A stretch of 36,133 bases of DNA from an uncultured Actinoplanes sp. (GCF_934643405.1 NZ_CAKUCL010000047.1:1-36133), one strand, 5' to 3'; numbered from the stretch's first letter, positions 15,944 through 24,381 are shown. The notes: generated by a model not told the origin, from the sequence alone. Made by a program: numbers and translations.

Positions 15944-15981
15944 CCTAGGAGGGATGCGTAGAGGGGCCTAGGCATACCTAG
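15944..15981. promoter_or_regulatory. CTAG-rich cluster upstream of the small protein/LAL operon
   Basis: Three CTAG tetramers lie within 38 bases: CCTAGG at 15944, CCTAGG at 15967 and CCTAG at 15977. The first is in CCCCCTAGGAGGG, and the last two form the inverted repeat CCTAGGCATACCTAG. CTAG is rare in GC-rich genomes, and NarL/LuxR-type helix-turn-helix proteins often bind symmetric sites. The cluster lies about 100-140 bases upstream of the small gene, so autoregulation by LAL regulator 1 is plausible but unproven. Confidence 0.35.
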
Positions 15982-16048
15982 TTCCCCGGGCTGGGCCGGG
16001 CCCGGCGGCGTCCCCCGGGCGGGATCGGGTCCGGGTGAGCCGGTCCGA

Positions 16049-17500
16049 TCATCGGGACACCGGCTCGCGGCGCCAGTCGGGCGGATCGGCCGGCGTCAGC
16101 GCCGGGTCGTCGACGGCAAACGTGCGAACCGGCCCCGGAGGCGTGGTCGGGCCATCGAAGCGGACGCTGACCCGTCCCAGACCGCTCCCCCAGACCCAGC
16201 CCGCCCCGTACGCGGCGTGGCGCACGTCCTGCCCCGGCCGCCAGCCACCGCCCACAGCCTCCCCGCCACCCGCGGCCCCCGCCGCTCCCGCGGTGCCCGC
16301 GGCCCCCGCCGCTCCCGCGGTGCCCGCGGCCCCCGCAGTGCCCGCGACGCCCTCGGCATCCGCGACGCCCTCGGTGACGCCGCCACCGCCGCTGCTGACG
16401 CCGGCCTCCCCACCCGAGCCGCCGAACAGGTCCTCCTGGACGAAATCCGCCAAGGCGGTCACCCCCACACCCAGCAACCGGATCCCGGCCGCCGTGTCGA
16501 CCTCGGCGAGCAGACGACGGGCGAACTGCGCGATCAACCGCGGGTCGTCCGTGGGCTGGGCCCGGGTCACCGACCGGGTGATGGTGGCGAAGTCGTAGTG
16601 CCGGACCTTGATGGTCACCGTGCGGGCGGACAGCCCACCGGCCCGCAACCGGCCGCCGACCCGGCTCGCCAGCAGGTCGATCTCGGTGCCGAGGCGGACC
16701 CGGTCGGTGAGGTCGACGTCGAAGGTCTCCTCCGCGGACACCGACTTCGCCTCGCGCTCGCTGACGATCGGGCGGTCGTCCTCGGCGCGGGCCAGCCGGT
16801 ACAGGCCGGCGCCGTGCGCCCGGCCGAACCAGTCGAGCAGCTGCGGCAGCGGGACTCCGGCGAGATCGCCGATCGTGTGGATGCCGCCGCGACGCAGCCG
16901 CTCGGCCGTGGTCGGCCCGACACCCGGCAGCGTGGTCACCGGCAGCGGACGCAGCACCGCCTGCTCGGTGCCCGGCGCGACGACCGTGAGCCCGTCCGGT
17001 TTGCGCAGGTCCGAGCCGATCTTCGCGACCAGTTTGGAGGTGCCGACGCCGATCGAGGCGGTGACCCCGCCGGTGGCCGCCGCGATCGCCGCCTTGATCG
17101 ACTCCGCCGTCCTGGTCACACCCGCCAGGGACAGGTCGTGGCCACCGGCGGCCGGATCGACGTACGCCTCGTCGATAGAGACCTGTTCCACCAGCGGGGA
17201 GACCTCCCGCAGCAGGGTCATGACGACGTCGCTGGTCCGCCGGTACGCGGCGAAGCGGGGCGCGAGGAACGCGGTGCCGGGCGGGCAGCGCCGCCGGGCC
17301 TCGGCGGTGGGCATCGCCGACCGAGCACCGTACCGGCGCGCCTCGTACGAAGCGGTGGCCACCACGCCACGGCCGGCCACGCCGCCCACGATGACCGGTT
17401 TGCCGCGCAACGACACCTTGTCGCGTTGCTCGACGGCGGCGAACATCGCGTCGAGGTCGACGTGCGCGACGCTCGCCTCCTGCCGCCGTCCACCGAACAC
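16049..17500 (-). CDS. dinB: DNA polymerase IV (Y-family) with extra C-terminal domain
   Basis: With the GTG start at 17500 the protein has 483 residues; the frame stays open further upstream without homology. The Y-family active site is D15 (HVDLDAMF) and D110/E111 (SIDEAYVD). The steric-gate aromatic is F20. The helix-hairpin-helix LPGVGPTTAERL (191-202) and the little finger follow. QEDLF (355-359) fits a beta-clamp-binding motif. Then comes a low-complexity Gly/Ala segment (360-418) encoded by a minisatellite. A small C-terminal domain (about 420-470; WRPGQDVRHAAYGAGWVWG) resembles the beta-rich module found in some actinobacterial DinB proteins. It performs translesion synthesis. No LexA-type box was seen upstream; CAGAAT six bases before GTG may be a leaderless -10. 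Confidence 0.93.
   Translation of the reverse strand: MFGGRRQEASVAHVDLDAMFAAVEQRDKVSLRGKPVIVGGVAGRGVVATASYEARRYGARSAMPTAEARRRCPPGTAFLAPRFAAYRRTSDVVMTLLREVSPLVEQVSIDEAYVDPAAGGHDLSLAGVTRTAESIKAAIAAATGGVTASIGVGTSKLVAKIGSDLRKPDGLTVVAPGTEQAVLRPLPVTTLPGVGPTTAERLRRGGIHTIGDLAGVPLPQLLDWFGRAHGAGLYRLARAEDDRPIVSEREAKSVSAEETFDVDLTDRVRLGTEIDLLASRVGGRLRAGGLSARTVTIKVRHYDFATITRSVTRAQPTDDPRLIAQFARRLLAEVDTAAGIRLLGVGVTALADFVQEDLFGGSGGEAGVSSGGGGVTEGVADAEGVAGTAGAAGTAGAAGAAGTAGAAGAAGGGEAVGGGWRPGQDVRHAAYGAGWVWGSGLGRVSVRFDGPTTPPGPVRTFAVDDPALTPADPPDWRREPVSR
16272..16343 (-). repeat. 27-bp in-frame tandem repeat inside dinB
   Basis: Two perfect adjacent 27-base copies (16272-16298 and 16299-16325) are followed by an 18-base copy lacking nine bases (16326-16343). 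Next come two 18-base degenerate units starting GCGACGCCCTCGG (16344 and 16362). All lengths are multiples of nine, so the frame is kept; on the minus strand they encode a GTAGAAGAA-type linker between the clamp motif and the C-terminal domain of DNA polymerase IV. Confidence 0.9.
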
Positions 17501-17540
17501 GTCACCATTCTGCGTCAGCGGTCCGACATTTCCGCGGTCA

Positions 17541-17561
17541 TCCCCGCGGCGAAAGCGGGGA
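17541..17561. repeat. Inverted repeat upstream of dinB
   Basis: TCCCCGC-GGCGAAA-GCGGGGA is a perfect 7-bp hairpin with a seven-base loop. It lies 41 bases upstream of the dinB start in the 251-base gap between dinB and the divergent membrane-protein gene. It could be an operator or an RNA hairpin in a leader; nothing in the sequence decides this. The rest of the gap (17562-17751) contains a TAGCCT box at 17615 that could drive the rightward gene. Confidence 0.4.
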
Positions 17562-17751
17562 ACGCCACACTTTGCGCGACGGCAAGAATCTGGCTCCGGC
17601 GATCGGCGCGCGAGTAGCCTGATCGTGCGAGTGTCGCCGGCCTCATACCGGCTGACTGGAAGACGGGAATGGGTGGTGGCTTCGATGCCCCGGCCGGACA
17701 CTCTCGTGACGATGGTGGTGTAGCGACCAGCCAGACCTGGGTAGGTGCATC

Positions 17752-18378
17752 GTGTCGACATTTCCCGCTTCAGCGTTCGCCCCGGTGGTTCTCGGCTTTT
17801 TCGGGCTCGGGGTCGGCTATCTCATATATGGGCCGCAGGAGTTGCTCGGCTTTCCCAGACGTGATGCGAGAGTGGACCGCGCCAACGGCGTCTGGGGAAT
17901 ATGGATGCCGGGTTTCTGCCAGTTCCTGGTCGGCGTCTATTTGTTCGTCGGATTGACCTGGTTCCCGGTCTTCAGCACCAACAAAGCCCTTTATACGGCC
18001 GCGCTCGCATTCAGCGCCTACGGCATCCACTGGTTCGCGATCGGCTGGAACCGATACCAGGGCAACGACGTCCGGCCCACCGGGTTCATGTCGATCCCGT
18101 TCATCATCATCTCGGTGCTCGGCCTGACCGTCTTCTACAAGGCCCACGACGGCTGGCCGGTCGGTGTCCTGTTCACCGGCCTGGCCGTGGTCTACATTTC
18201 CGAGTTCGCCGCGAGCTTCCGGCTCGGCGTCCGGGTGGGCCCCGACGGTCAGGAGTCGGTCAACGTGGGCGAGAAGGCTCTGGGTCTGGCGCACATCCTC
18301 GTCGGCCTGTGGCTGATGTACCTGACCTTCGCGACCACCCTGAACATCTCCTCCGGTTACCACCTTCCGGGCGGCTGA
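17752..18378 (+). CDS. Six-helix membrane protein, possibly GPR1/FUN34/YaaH-type acetate uptake family
   Basis: The 208-residue protein starts at GTG with AGGTG six bases upstream. It shows about six hydrophobic helices: residues about 10-27, 45-67, 78-96, 109-127, 136-155 and 176-198. The pattern GIWMPGFCQFLVGVYL followed by AALAFSAYGIHWF resembles the G..Q...G and FS.YG..W region of YaaH/SatP acetate transporters, but the usual NPAPLGL signature at the N terminus is absent. AmiS/UreI is an alternative. Codon use is somewhat less GC-rich at the 5' end (for example TATCTCATATATGGG) than in neighbours. A strong terminator follows its stop, so it is probably a single-gene unit. Confidence 0.55.
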   Translation: MSTFPASAFAPVVLGFFGLGVGYLIYGPQELLGFPRRDARVDRANGVWGIWMPGFCQFLVGVYLFVGLTWFPVFSTNKALYTAALAFSAYGIHWFAIGWNRYQGNDVRPTGFMSIPFIIISVLGLTVFYKAHDGWPVGVLFTGLAVVYISEFAASFRLGVRVGPDGQESVNVGEKALGLAHILVGLWLMYLTFATTLNISSGYHLPGG

Positions 18379-18399
18379 GCCGGGGATCGGCACGGCGGG

Positions 18400-18433
18400 A
18401 CGGGGAACGGCAGACGCTGCCGTTCCCCGTTTC
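18400..18433 (+). terminator. Rho-independent terminator after the membrane-protein gene
   Basis: ACGGGGAACGGCA - GACGC - TGCCGTTCCCCGT is a perfect 13-bp stem with a five-base loop, followed by TTTCG. It lies 22 bases after the stop of the membrane-protein gene and separates it from the metallo-hydrolase pseudogene. Confidence 0.8.
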
Positions 18434-18529
18434 GCGTAATCGCATGATCGAACGATGCTGACGCCGGACCGGTCGCACAGAGTGGCAGCACATCACGACC
18501 GCGACCACAGCCAGGAGCTGAGGAACATC

Positions 18530-19366
18530 ATGGAGTACGCCGTCCACCACGTGCGCCGGCCGGGTCTCACCCGCGACCTGCCGTACGGGCCCGACGACCT
18601 GTTCTAAGTGGTGAACACGGCCACGCTCGTCTACGGCGAGCGCGACGCCGTGCTCATCGACACCTACGCCACCGTCGAGCAGAACGCGGCCCTCGTCGAC
18701 TGGGTCCGCTCCTTCGGGCGCAGGCTGACGCACGTCTTCATCACCCACGCGCACGGCGACCACCTGTTCGGCGTGGGACAGATCGCCGAGGCGTTCCCGG
18801 GTGTGCAGGCGGTCGCCACCAAGGAGACGGCGGCCGGATCGGTGGCCCAGGCCGGCCCCGGATCGGTCGACTCGTTCTGAGGAAGGCTGTTCCCCGGTCA
18901 GATCCCTCAGCAGCGCCCGCTCCCGCAGGCGCTCGACGGCGACGGCTTCGAGCTCGAGGGGCACCGGCTGGAGGCCGTCGGCGCCGGCTTCACCGACACG
19001 GCCGGCACCTCCGTGCTCTGGGTGCCCGGCCTGCGGCTGCTGGTCGCCGGCGACGTCGCGTACAACGACACGCACCAGTACATGGCGGAGACCACCACGC
19101 GCACGCGGGCCGAGTGGGCGGCGACCGCCGAGCGGCTGCGCGATCTGGACCCGGCCGCCGTGGTCGCCGGCCACAAGAACCCCGACCGCCCGGACGACCC
19201 GGTCATCCTCACCGAGACCGCGGCGTACCTGCGTGATTTCAACACCCTGGACACCCGGACCACAACGGCCGAGGAGCTGTACGGCGCAATGCTCGACCGG
19301 TATCCGCGGCGCGCCAACCCCGGCTCCTTGTGGGGCGGCGCCAAGAAGGCGAAGCAGGCTCTCTGA
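18530..19366 (+). pseudogene. Metallo-beta-lactamase-fold hydrolase interrupted by two in-frame stops
   Basis: One frame from ATG 18530 (GAGGAAC upstream) to TGA 19366 encodes a complete MBL-fold protein of about 278 residues. It has MEYAVHHVRRPGLTRDLPYG, the metal motif THAHGDH, and later GDVAYND and GHKNP. The frame is broken by TAA at 18605-18607 and TGA at 18878-18880, with no frameshift. Both stops follow a Phe codon (DDLF-stop-VVNT and VDSF-stop-GRLF). From my memory of relatives, Trp is expected at both places. TGG to TGA is one change; TGG to TAA needs two. Restarting at GTG 18608 would give only 90 residues, up to the second stop. The remaining sequence is well preserved, so inactivation looks recent or the stops need verification. 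Confidence 0.85.
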
Positions 19367-19387
19367 GCGTCGAGGCGCCGAAGCGGA

Positions 19388-19420
19388 GCCGCCCGGGATC
19401 AACCCCTCCCGGGCGGCTTG
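19388..19420. terminator. Bidirectional terminator-like hairpin between convergent genes
   Basis: GCCGCCCGGGA - eight-base loop - TCCCGGGCGGC is a perfect 11-bp stem 21 bases after the end of the MBL pseudogene. LAL regulator 2 ends at 19635 on the other strand. The T-tract is weak (TTG), so termination efficiency is uncertain. The bases from 19421 to 19634 show no gene or other feature. Confidence 0.6.
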
Positions 19421-19634
19421 CCCGTGACGCGAAGGCCGCGCCGACTCCGGGCCGTCCGAGCGAATCCCATGCCCCGCACGGATCTCGTCCGCGCGCACCC
19501 TCCACTGTCTCCACAGCACACGACGCGGATCAGGCCGGCTCGGGCGGTGTGTTGCTGCCCCATCCGCCCGGCGGCGGCACCACCCTGATCGCGCGTCTGC
19601 CCGCCACCCCTCGGGGCAGGGCCGCGCGGCCGGG

Positions 19635-22436
19635 CTAGACGTCGTTGTCCCGCAACACGTTCGCCAGCTGCACCCGCGAGGTGATTCCGAGCTTGGCGAA
19701 GACGCTGCGGACGTGCGCGCTCACCGTGTGCGGCGAAAGGAACAACTGCTCCGCCGCGGTGCGGTTGGTGGCGCCGGCGGCGATCAGGCGCACGACCTTC
19801 AGCTCCGAGTCGGTGAGGCTGGCCCAGCCGTCGGCCGACCGCTCACCGACCAGCCGCCGGGAACTGCCCTGCGCGCGCAGCGATCGCTTGACCCGCTGGG
19901 CGTCGACCACCGCGCCGCCGCTGGTGAACACGTCGAGCGCCGTCTTCAGATGCACGGCCCCGTCGGCGGGGTGACCGGCCCGGACCAGCGTGTTGCCCGC
20001 GTCCTCGGTGGCCAGCGCGGCCATCATCGGGCGGTCCACGGCGGCCAGCCGCCGGGCGGCCGACAACAGCTGCTCGGGATCGCCGTCGATCAGGCCGTGG
20101 ATGTACTCGGCGGCGGCGGCGAGGGCCGGGCCGCCGTCGCGCATCCGGCCGGCCGCGTCGGCAACGCGTTCGACGAAAGCGCGGTCGCCGGTGGCCAGAG
20201 CGGCCCAGGTCGCCAGGACGATGGTGCCGATCTCGCACACCAGCGGCGGCCCGGACGGCAACAGCGGGTCGTCGGCGAGCAACCGGACCGCGTACGCCGC
20301 GTCTCCTCGCGCCGCCGCCGCGGCGGCCAGCACGCGGTGGGCCCATCGCCGGCCGACGACGCAGTCGCCGACGCGCAGGCGCCGGGCCGTCGTGATGGCG
20401 GCCCGCCCCAGCCGGGTGTCGCCGAGATGCTGAGCCAGCGCCGCCCGGGTGCCCATCCGCATCACGGTGGCGATGGTCACCGGAGCGTCGTCGTCCCGGG
20501 TGCCGGCTGCCTCCACCGCGGCCCTCGCCAGGTCGAGCCGGCCGGTCATCAGGTTGACCATCGCGGACAGCTCGGTGCCGAGGGCGAGCAACGGCGCGTC
20601 GTGGTCCCGCCGGGCCCGGCGCAGGCCGTCGGTGAGCGCCGCCGCTCCTTCGGCGGTACGGCCGAGGTAGTGCAACAGATTCGCGGTGTGCAGGTCGAGC
20701 ACCGTGGCGTACCGGCGCGACTGCCCCGTGCCAGGCGCCGGAAGACGGTCCAGCTCGGCCGTGGCTTCGTCGCCGTCGCCGCGGGCGCAGTGCACCGCCG
20801 CCAGCACGAGCCGGGCCATCGCGGTGGTCTCGGTGTCATCGCCCGCCTCCGCGATGACCTGCCGGGCGTGTCGCTCGGCGGCGGCCGGGTCGCCGCTCTC
20901 CATCAGGTTGAAGGCGAGCCAGCCACGGTGCTCGGTCCGGGCTCGCGGAGCGACACCGCGCAACACCAGGGCGGCCCGGTTCTCCTGGGCGCGGCTCGGC
21001 GCCGGCCGTACGACCGCGGTGGCCAGCGTCAGGCGCACCGCCGCCTCCTGCTCGGCGGGAAGCATGTCCGCGAGCGCCCGGCCGGCCACGGCGCTCGCCT
21101 CGTCGAGGCGCATCGCGCGGTGCAGGTGCGTCAGCGCCGACACCACCACCGGGCCACGCTCGGCGTCGTCGGGGGCAACCAGTTCCAGCGTACGGACGGA
21201 CAGGTCCGCCGCCGTGCTCGGATCGGCCGTGGCGATCGCCTCGGTGGCCGTGCGCAGGGTCTCGATGGCGTCCCGATCGCCGGGCTCGGCCGCGCGCGCC
21301 AGCATCCGCGCCACCTCGACCGGGTCGGTGCCGGTGCGCAGCAGCACGTCCACCGACTCCCGCTCGAGCAGATGGCGCAGCGACGCGGGCAGCGACTCGC
21401 GGGCCGCCTCGCGCAGCAGCGCCTGCCGGAACCGGATCTGGCGGCCGCCCATGACGAGCAGGTCGGCCCGCACCGCCTCGTCCAACGGCTCGATGAGGTC
21501 GCACGGGCGGCACGTGACCATGCCGGCGAGCTGCGCCGCGGTGAAGGACGGCGGCAGGAGGGCCGCGACGCGCACCACCTGGCGGCTTCGCGGGGACAGC
21601 GCCTGCAGACGCTCGTCCACCGCCACGCCGATCCGTCGCGGGAGCTCGGTGCCGGACACGGTCGCGCGGCCGTCGATGATCCGCAGCCGGCCCTCGTCCC
21701 GCAGGCCCCGCACCAGTTCGGTGAGCCAGCAGGGATAGGGATGTGCGTCCACCCGGCGGGCCATCTCCAGAAGCTGCGGTGCGGCCTTGACCCGCACGAT
21801 GTCCTCGATCACGGCGATGCCCGCGGCCGGCGTCAGGGCTCCGAGCCGGAGCACCTCGGCACCCTGGTCCTCGAGGTGGGCCAGCAGATCACCGATGACC
21901 GGGTCCGCCTCGTTGCGGCGCACCGCGAGAACCCAGAGAACGCCGACCTGCCGCAGGCCGGCGACCAGTGTGCGGATCCCGGCCGCGGTGTCGGCGTCCG
22001 CCCACTGCAGGTCGTCCAGCACGATGACCAGCGGGCCGGCCTCGGCGGCGGCCATCAGGGCGCAGCGCAGATCGTGCAGGAGCCAGTACGCCGTACCCAC
22101 GCCTTCGCTGAGCGCGCGCAGCGCCTCGGCGTCCGCGACCGGCGGATTCGCCCCGAGTGTCGCCGCGAGCAGCGGCGTGAGCGGGGCGGCGCCGCCGCGG
22201 GTGGCCTCGGCCCGCAGCACCCGCACCCGGGCCCGCTCGGCCCGGTGGACGATCTCCAGCGACAGACGCGACTTGCCGGTGCCAGCCGGCCCGTCCAGCA
22301 CCAGAACGCCACCTTCACCGGCCCGCAGCGCGGACAGGAGGCGGTCGATCACGGTGATCTCGGCTTCCCGGCCCCGGACGGGCGTGGTGCCCGCGGGCTC
22401 GATCTCCGGCGTGCGGATCGGAGAAGTGTCTGCCAT
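19635..22436 (-). CDS. LuxR-family transcriptional regulator with AAA ATPase domain (LAL type), regulator 2
   Basis: A 933-residue protein starting at ATG 22436 with AGAGG five bases upstream. Walker A is GPAGTGKS (49-56), Walker B LVIVLDDLQWAD (about 136-147). A long helical sensor/TPR-like region follows. The C terminus is a LuxR helix-turn-helix (LTDSELKVVRLIAAGATN, then FLSPHTVSAHVRSVF). It differs clearly from LAL regulator 1 in sequence, so the two are not a recent duplication. Its neighbours are a decayed MBL gene on one side and a divergent STAS protein on the other; the 269-base divergent gap (22437-22705) may hold its operator, but only a short ACCGGC/GCCGGT inverted repeat near 22578-22596 was noticed. 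Confidence 0.93.
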   Translation of the reverse strand: MADTSPIRTPEIEPAGTTPVRGREAEITVIDRLLSALRAGEGGVLVLDGPAGTGKSRLSLEIVHRAERARVRVLRAEATRGGAAPLTPLLAATLGANPPVADAEALRALSEGVGTAYWLLHDLRCALMAAAEAGPLVIVLDDLQWADADTAAGIRTLVAGLRQVGVLWVLAVRRNEADPVIGDLLAHLEDQGAEVLRLGALTPAAGIAVIEDIVRVKAAPQLLEMARRVDAHPYPCWLTELVRGLRDEGRLRIIDGRATVSGTELPRRIGVAVDERLQALSPRSRQVVRVAALLPPSFTAAQLAGMVTCRPCDLIEPLDEAVRADLLVMGGRQIRFRQALLREAARESLPASLRHLLERESVDVLLRTGTDPVEVARMLARAAEPGDRDAIETLRTATEAIATADPSTAADLSVRTLELVAPDDAERGPVVVSALTHLHRAMRLDEASAVAGRALADMLPAEQEAAVRLTLATAVVRPAPSRAQENRAALVLRGVAPRARTEHRGWLAFNLMESGDPAAAERHARQVIAEAGDDTETTAMARLVLAAVHCARGDGDEATAELDRLPAPGTGQSRRYATVLDLHTANLLHYLGRTAEGAAALTDGLRRARRDHDAPLLALGTELSAMVNLMTGRLDLARAAVEAAGTRDDDAPVTIATVMRMGTRAALAQHLGDTRLGRAAITTARRLRVGDCVVGRRWAHRVLAAAAAARGDAAYAVRLLADDPLLPSGPPLVCEIGTIVLATWAALATGDRAFVERVADAAGRMRDGGPALAAAAEYIHGLIDGDPEQLLSAARRLAAVDRPMMAALATEDAGNTLVRAGHPADGAVHLKTALDVFTSGGAVVDAQRVKRSLRAQGSSRRLVGERSADGWASLTDSELKVVRLIAAGATNRTAAEQLFLSPHTVSAHVRSVFAKLGITSRVQLANVLRDNDV

Positions 22437-22705
22437 CGCAACCTCTCACTGTGCGTAGCGCTGCCTGAGCTAGGTGCGACCGGGAGGCTCTGCACCAGCG
22501 ACGCCACCGCGACCACCTCCGCCATCCTGGCCAGAATCGCCGCCGCTGTCCTCGATGCCTGCTGGAGTCTTTGGTTACCGGCTAGCAGGGGGGCCGGTTA
22601 CACACGACCCGGGAGCGGTCGCCCGCTGTGGTCGCAGACACGTGATGCCTGGTCACCTGAACGCGCGATGCTCTCCGGTGGACGCCGGCGGCAGCATCCT
22701 GACCC

Positions 22706-23098
22706 ATGGTCTGGGAAATAGAGATCACCGCACTCACCCGTCCGACCGGGATCCGGGTGGCGGGCGAGGTCGACATGGCAACACAGCCGGTCTGGGAGGT
22801 CGCCCTCGACGTCATGTGCGGGGCGCCCGACGACACCGTCGTCGACATGGCCGGGCTCACCTTCATCGACGTCGGCGGCCTCCGCGCGCTGGCGCGGGCC
22901 GCGCTTTCGCTGCGTTCCCGGGGGCGCCGGGTCAGCCTGTACGGGGTGAGACCGGCCATCCGTCGCCTCATCGACGTGCTGGGCTGGACCGAGCTGTTCA
23001 CGTTCCCCCACATCGGGCCCGGGCCGGACATTCGCGGCACCGGTGCCGGGCGGATTCACCGGCTGCCGTCCGCCACGGACGCCGTCGCGCTGCGCTGA
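22706..23098 (+). CDS. STAS-domain protein (anti-sigma factor antagonist type) lacking the phosphorylation serine
   Basis: A 130-residue protein with a single STAS domain (residues about 3-105). The conserved loop VVDMAGLTFIDVGGLRAL aligns with the D-S-[SA]-G phosphorylation loop of SpoIIAA/RsbV. Here it reads D55-V56-G57-G58, with no Ser or Thr in the loop. So it cannot be switched by the usual anti-sigma kinase reaction; it may be constitutively active or act as a docking module. No anti-sigma kinase or sigma factor gene is adjacent. No good ribosome binding site precedes the ATG; CATCCT five bases before it may reflect a leaderless start. The Gly/Arg-rich tail after residue 105 looks disordered. 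Confidence 0.82.
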   Translation: MVWEIEITALTRPTGIRVAGEVDMATQPVWEVALDVMCGAPDDTVVDMAGLTFIDVGGLRALARAALSLRSRGRRVSLYGVRPAIRRLIDVLGWTELFTFPHIGPGPDIRGTGAGRIHRLPSATDAVALR

Positions 23099-23154
23099 TC
23101 CACCCGATTTGTTGCGGTGGTTGGTCGGCCACCGAGCCGGAGGAAATACGCGGC

Positions 23155-23313
23155 ACCCTTTTGGTCGCCGGCACCTCGGTCGGCTCCGCCACCGCCCTGA
23201 CCCATCAGCTCGACCGGCACCACCCCGGCGACAAGGTCACGGTGACCTGGGACGACGTATCCGGCAAGGCGCACACCGCCACCGTCACGCTGACCACCGG
23301 CCCGGTCGGCTGA
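23155..23313 (+). pseudogene. C-terminal remnant of a PDZ-type serine protease (HtrA-like)
   Basis: The frame ending at TGA 23313 reads VAGTSVGSATALTHQL then HHPGDKVTVTWDDVSGKAHT and ATVTLTTGPVG. It corresponds to the last 50 residues of the PDZ domain of actinobacterial trypsin/HtrA-like secreted proteases. Upstream there is no protease domain; the match begins abruptly around 23155, without a start codon or ribosome binding site. It therefore looks like the decayed tail of a lost gene. It sits in the 440-base gap between the STAS gene and the response regulator. The rest of that gap (23314-23539) shows no clear feature. Confidence 0.7.
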
Positions 23314-23539
23314 TCACCGTGCCGGGGCACTCTGGTCCACAGAGGACAGCCGGGTGATCGGCCGCCGCGGGACCACCGCACCATGGCGCCGCCGGGACAC
23401 GCGACCGCCGGCGCCGTACGCACCCTGGGGTTTCCTACCAACATCGTGCGATGCCGGGTGCCCACCGGCCGCCATAAGCTGAAGCGCTGCCCATGACGGC
23501 GGCCGGTCCGGTCACGGCACGAGGCGCCGGGGAGGTGTG

Positions 23540-24184
23540 ATGCGGGTCGTCATCGCGGACGACGATGTCCTGCTGCGCGAGGGCATCGCGAGCCTGCTCG
23601 CCGGCAGAGGCTTCGAGGTGGTGGGCCGGGCCGGAACGGCGCCCGAGGCGATCGCGCTGACCCGTGCGTTCCGGCCCGGCCTGGTGATCCTCGACATCCG
23701 GATGCCACCGACCCGCACCCGCGAGGGCTTGGACGTCGCCCGGCAGATCCGCGCCGAGATGCCGGAGGTCGGCATCGTGATGCTGTCGGCGTACGCCGAG
23801 GTGCACCACGCCACCGAACTGCTCGCCGGCGGGCGCGGCGTCGGCTATCTGCTCAAGAGCACCGTCACCCACGTCGACCAGTTCTTCGACGCCCTGGACC
23901 GGGTGGGCCGCGGCGGGTTGGTGGTCGACCCGGAGCTGGTCGGCGAGCTGTTCGCCGCGCCGCGGCGCACCGATCCGCTGGACGGGCTCACCCAACGAGA
24001 ACGGGAAGTGCTCGAACTGGTGGCGGAAGGACGATCCAACGCGGGTATCGCCCGGCAGTTGTTCATCAGCGAGGGAACGGTGGAGAAACACGTCCGCAGC
24101 ATCATGACGAAGCTCGGGTTGTCCGACTCCACCGAAGACCACCGCCGGGTCCTGGCCGTCCTCCGCTATCTCGATGCCTCCTGA
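23540..24184 (+). CDS. NarL/LuxR-type response regulator (orphan)
   Basis: ATG 23540 is chosen because GGAGG lies four bases upstream; GTG 23537 would be too close. The 214-residue protein has the acidic pocket D7-D9 (ADDD) and phosphorylation site D52 (VILDIRMP). The switch residue is S83 (MLSAYAE) and the conserved lysine is K106 (LLKS). The C-terminal LuxR helix-turn-helix (about 147-200) reads LTQREREVLELVAEGRSN then FISEGTVEKHVRSIM. There is no histidine kinase gene next to it, so the partner is elsewhere or it works alone. The 210-base stretch after it (24185-24394) has no gene I can support. Confidence 0.93.
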   Translation: MRVVIADDDVLLREGIASLLAGRGFEVVGRAGTAPEAIALTRAFRPGLVILDIRMPPTRTREGLDVARQIRAEMPEVGIVMLSAYAEVHHATELLAGGRGVGYLLKSTVTHVDQFFDALDRVGRGGLVVDPELVGELFAAPRRTDPLDGLTQREREVLELVAEGRSNAGIARQLFISEGTVEKHVRSIMTKLGLSDSTEDHRRVLAVLRYLDAS

Positions 24185-24381
24185 CGCCCGTCCCGGTTCT
24201 CGTTGGTGTGCCCGGATGGTGAAGCGTGTCATGGCCGGCGCGCGATGGACCGCACCGCGCCGATCCGGGAGCTCTTCGACGGCGGGCACGACCCTGGTGG
24301 CCGACCTGCCGATCGCGGCGCGCTCAGGCCGCGCACCCCCGGGTAGGGCGCTGCGATCATGCACATCCGGCCGGGGCGATC

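Noticed and set aside
17624..17722. Short leaderless open frame (32 codons) behind TAGCCT at 17615
   Set aside because: Spacing of the box to GTG is only four bases, the peptide has no recognisable feature, and coding bias is weak.
18530..19366. UGA recoded as Trp or selenocysteine in the MBL-fold gene
   Set aside because: TGA is a normal stop for many genes in this window, a TAA is also present in the same gene, and no selenocysteine insertion element could be recognised.
22571..22600. Inverted repeat with CTAGC as a possible integration site in front of the STAS gene
   Set aside because: Arms are only six bases, and there is no integrase, tRNA gene or direct repeat nearby.
19713..22721. 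1002-codon plus-strand open frame opposite LAL regulator 2
   Set aside because: Antisense shadow; the minus-strand protein has Walker motifs and a LuxR domain.
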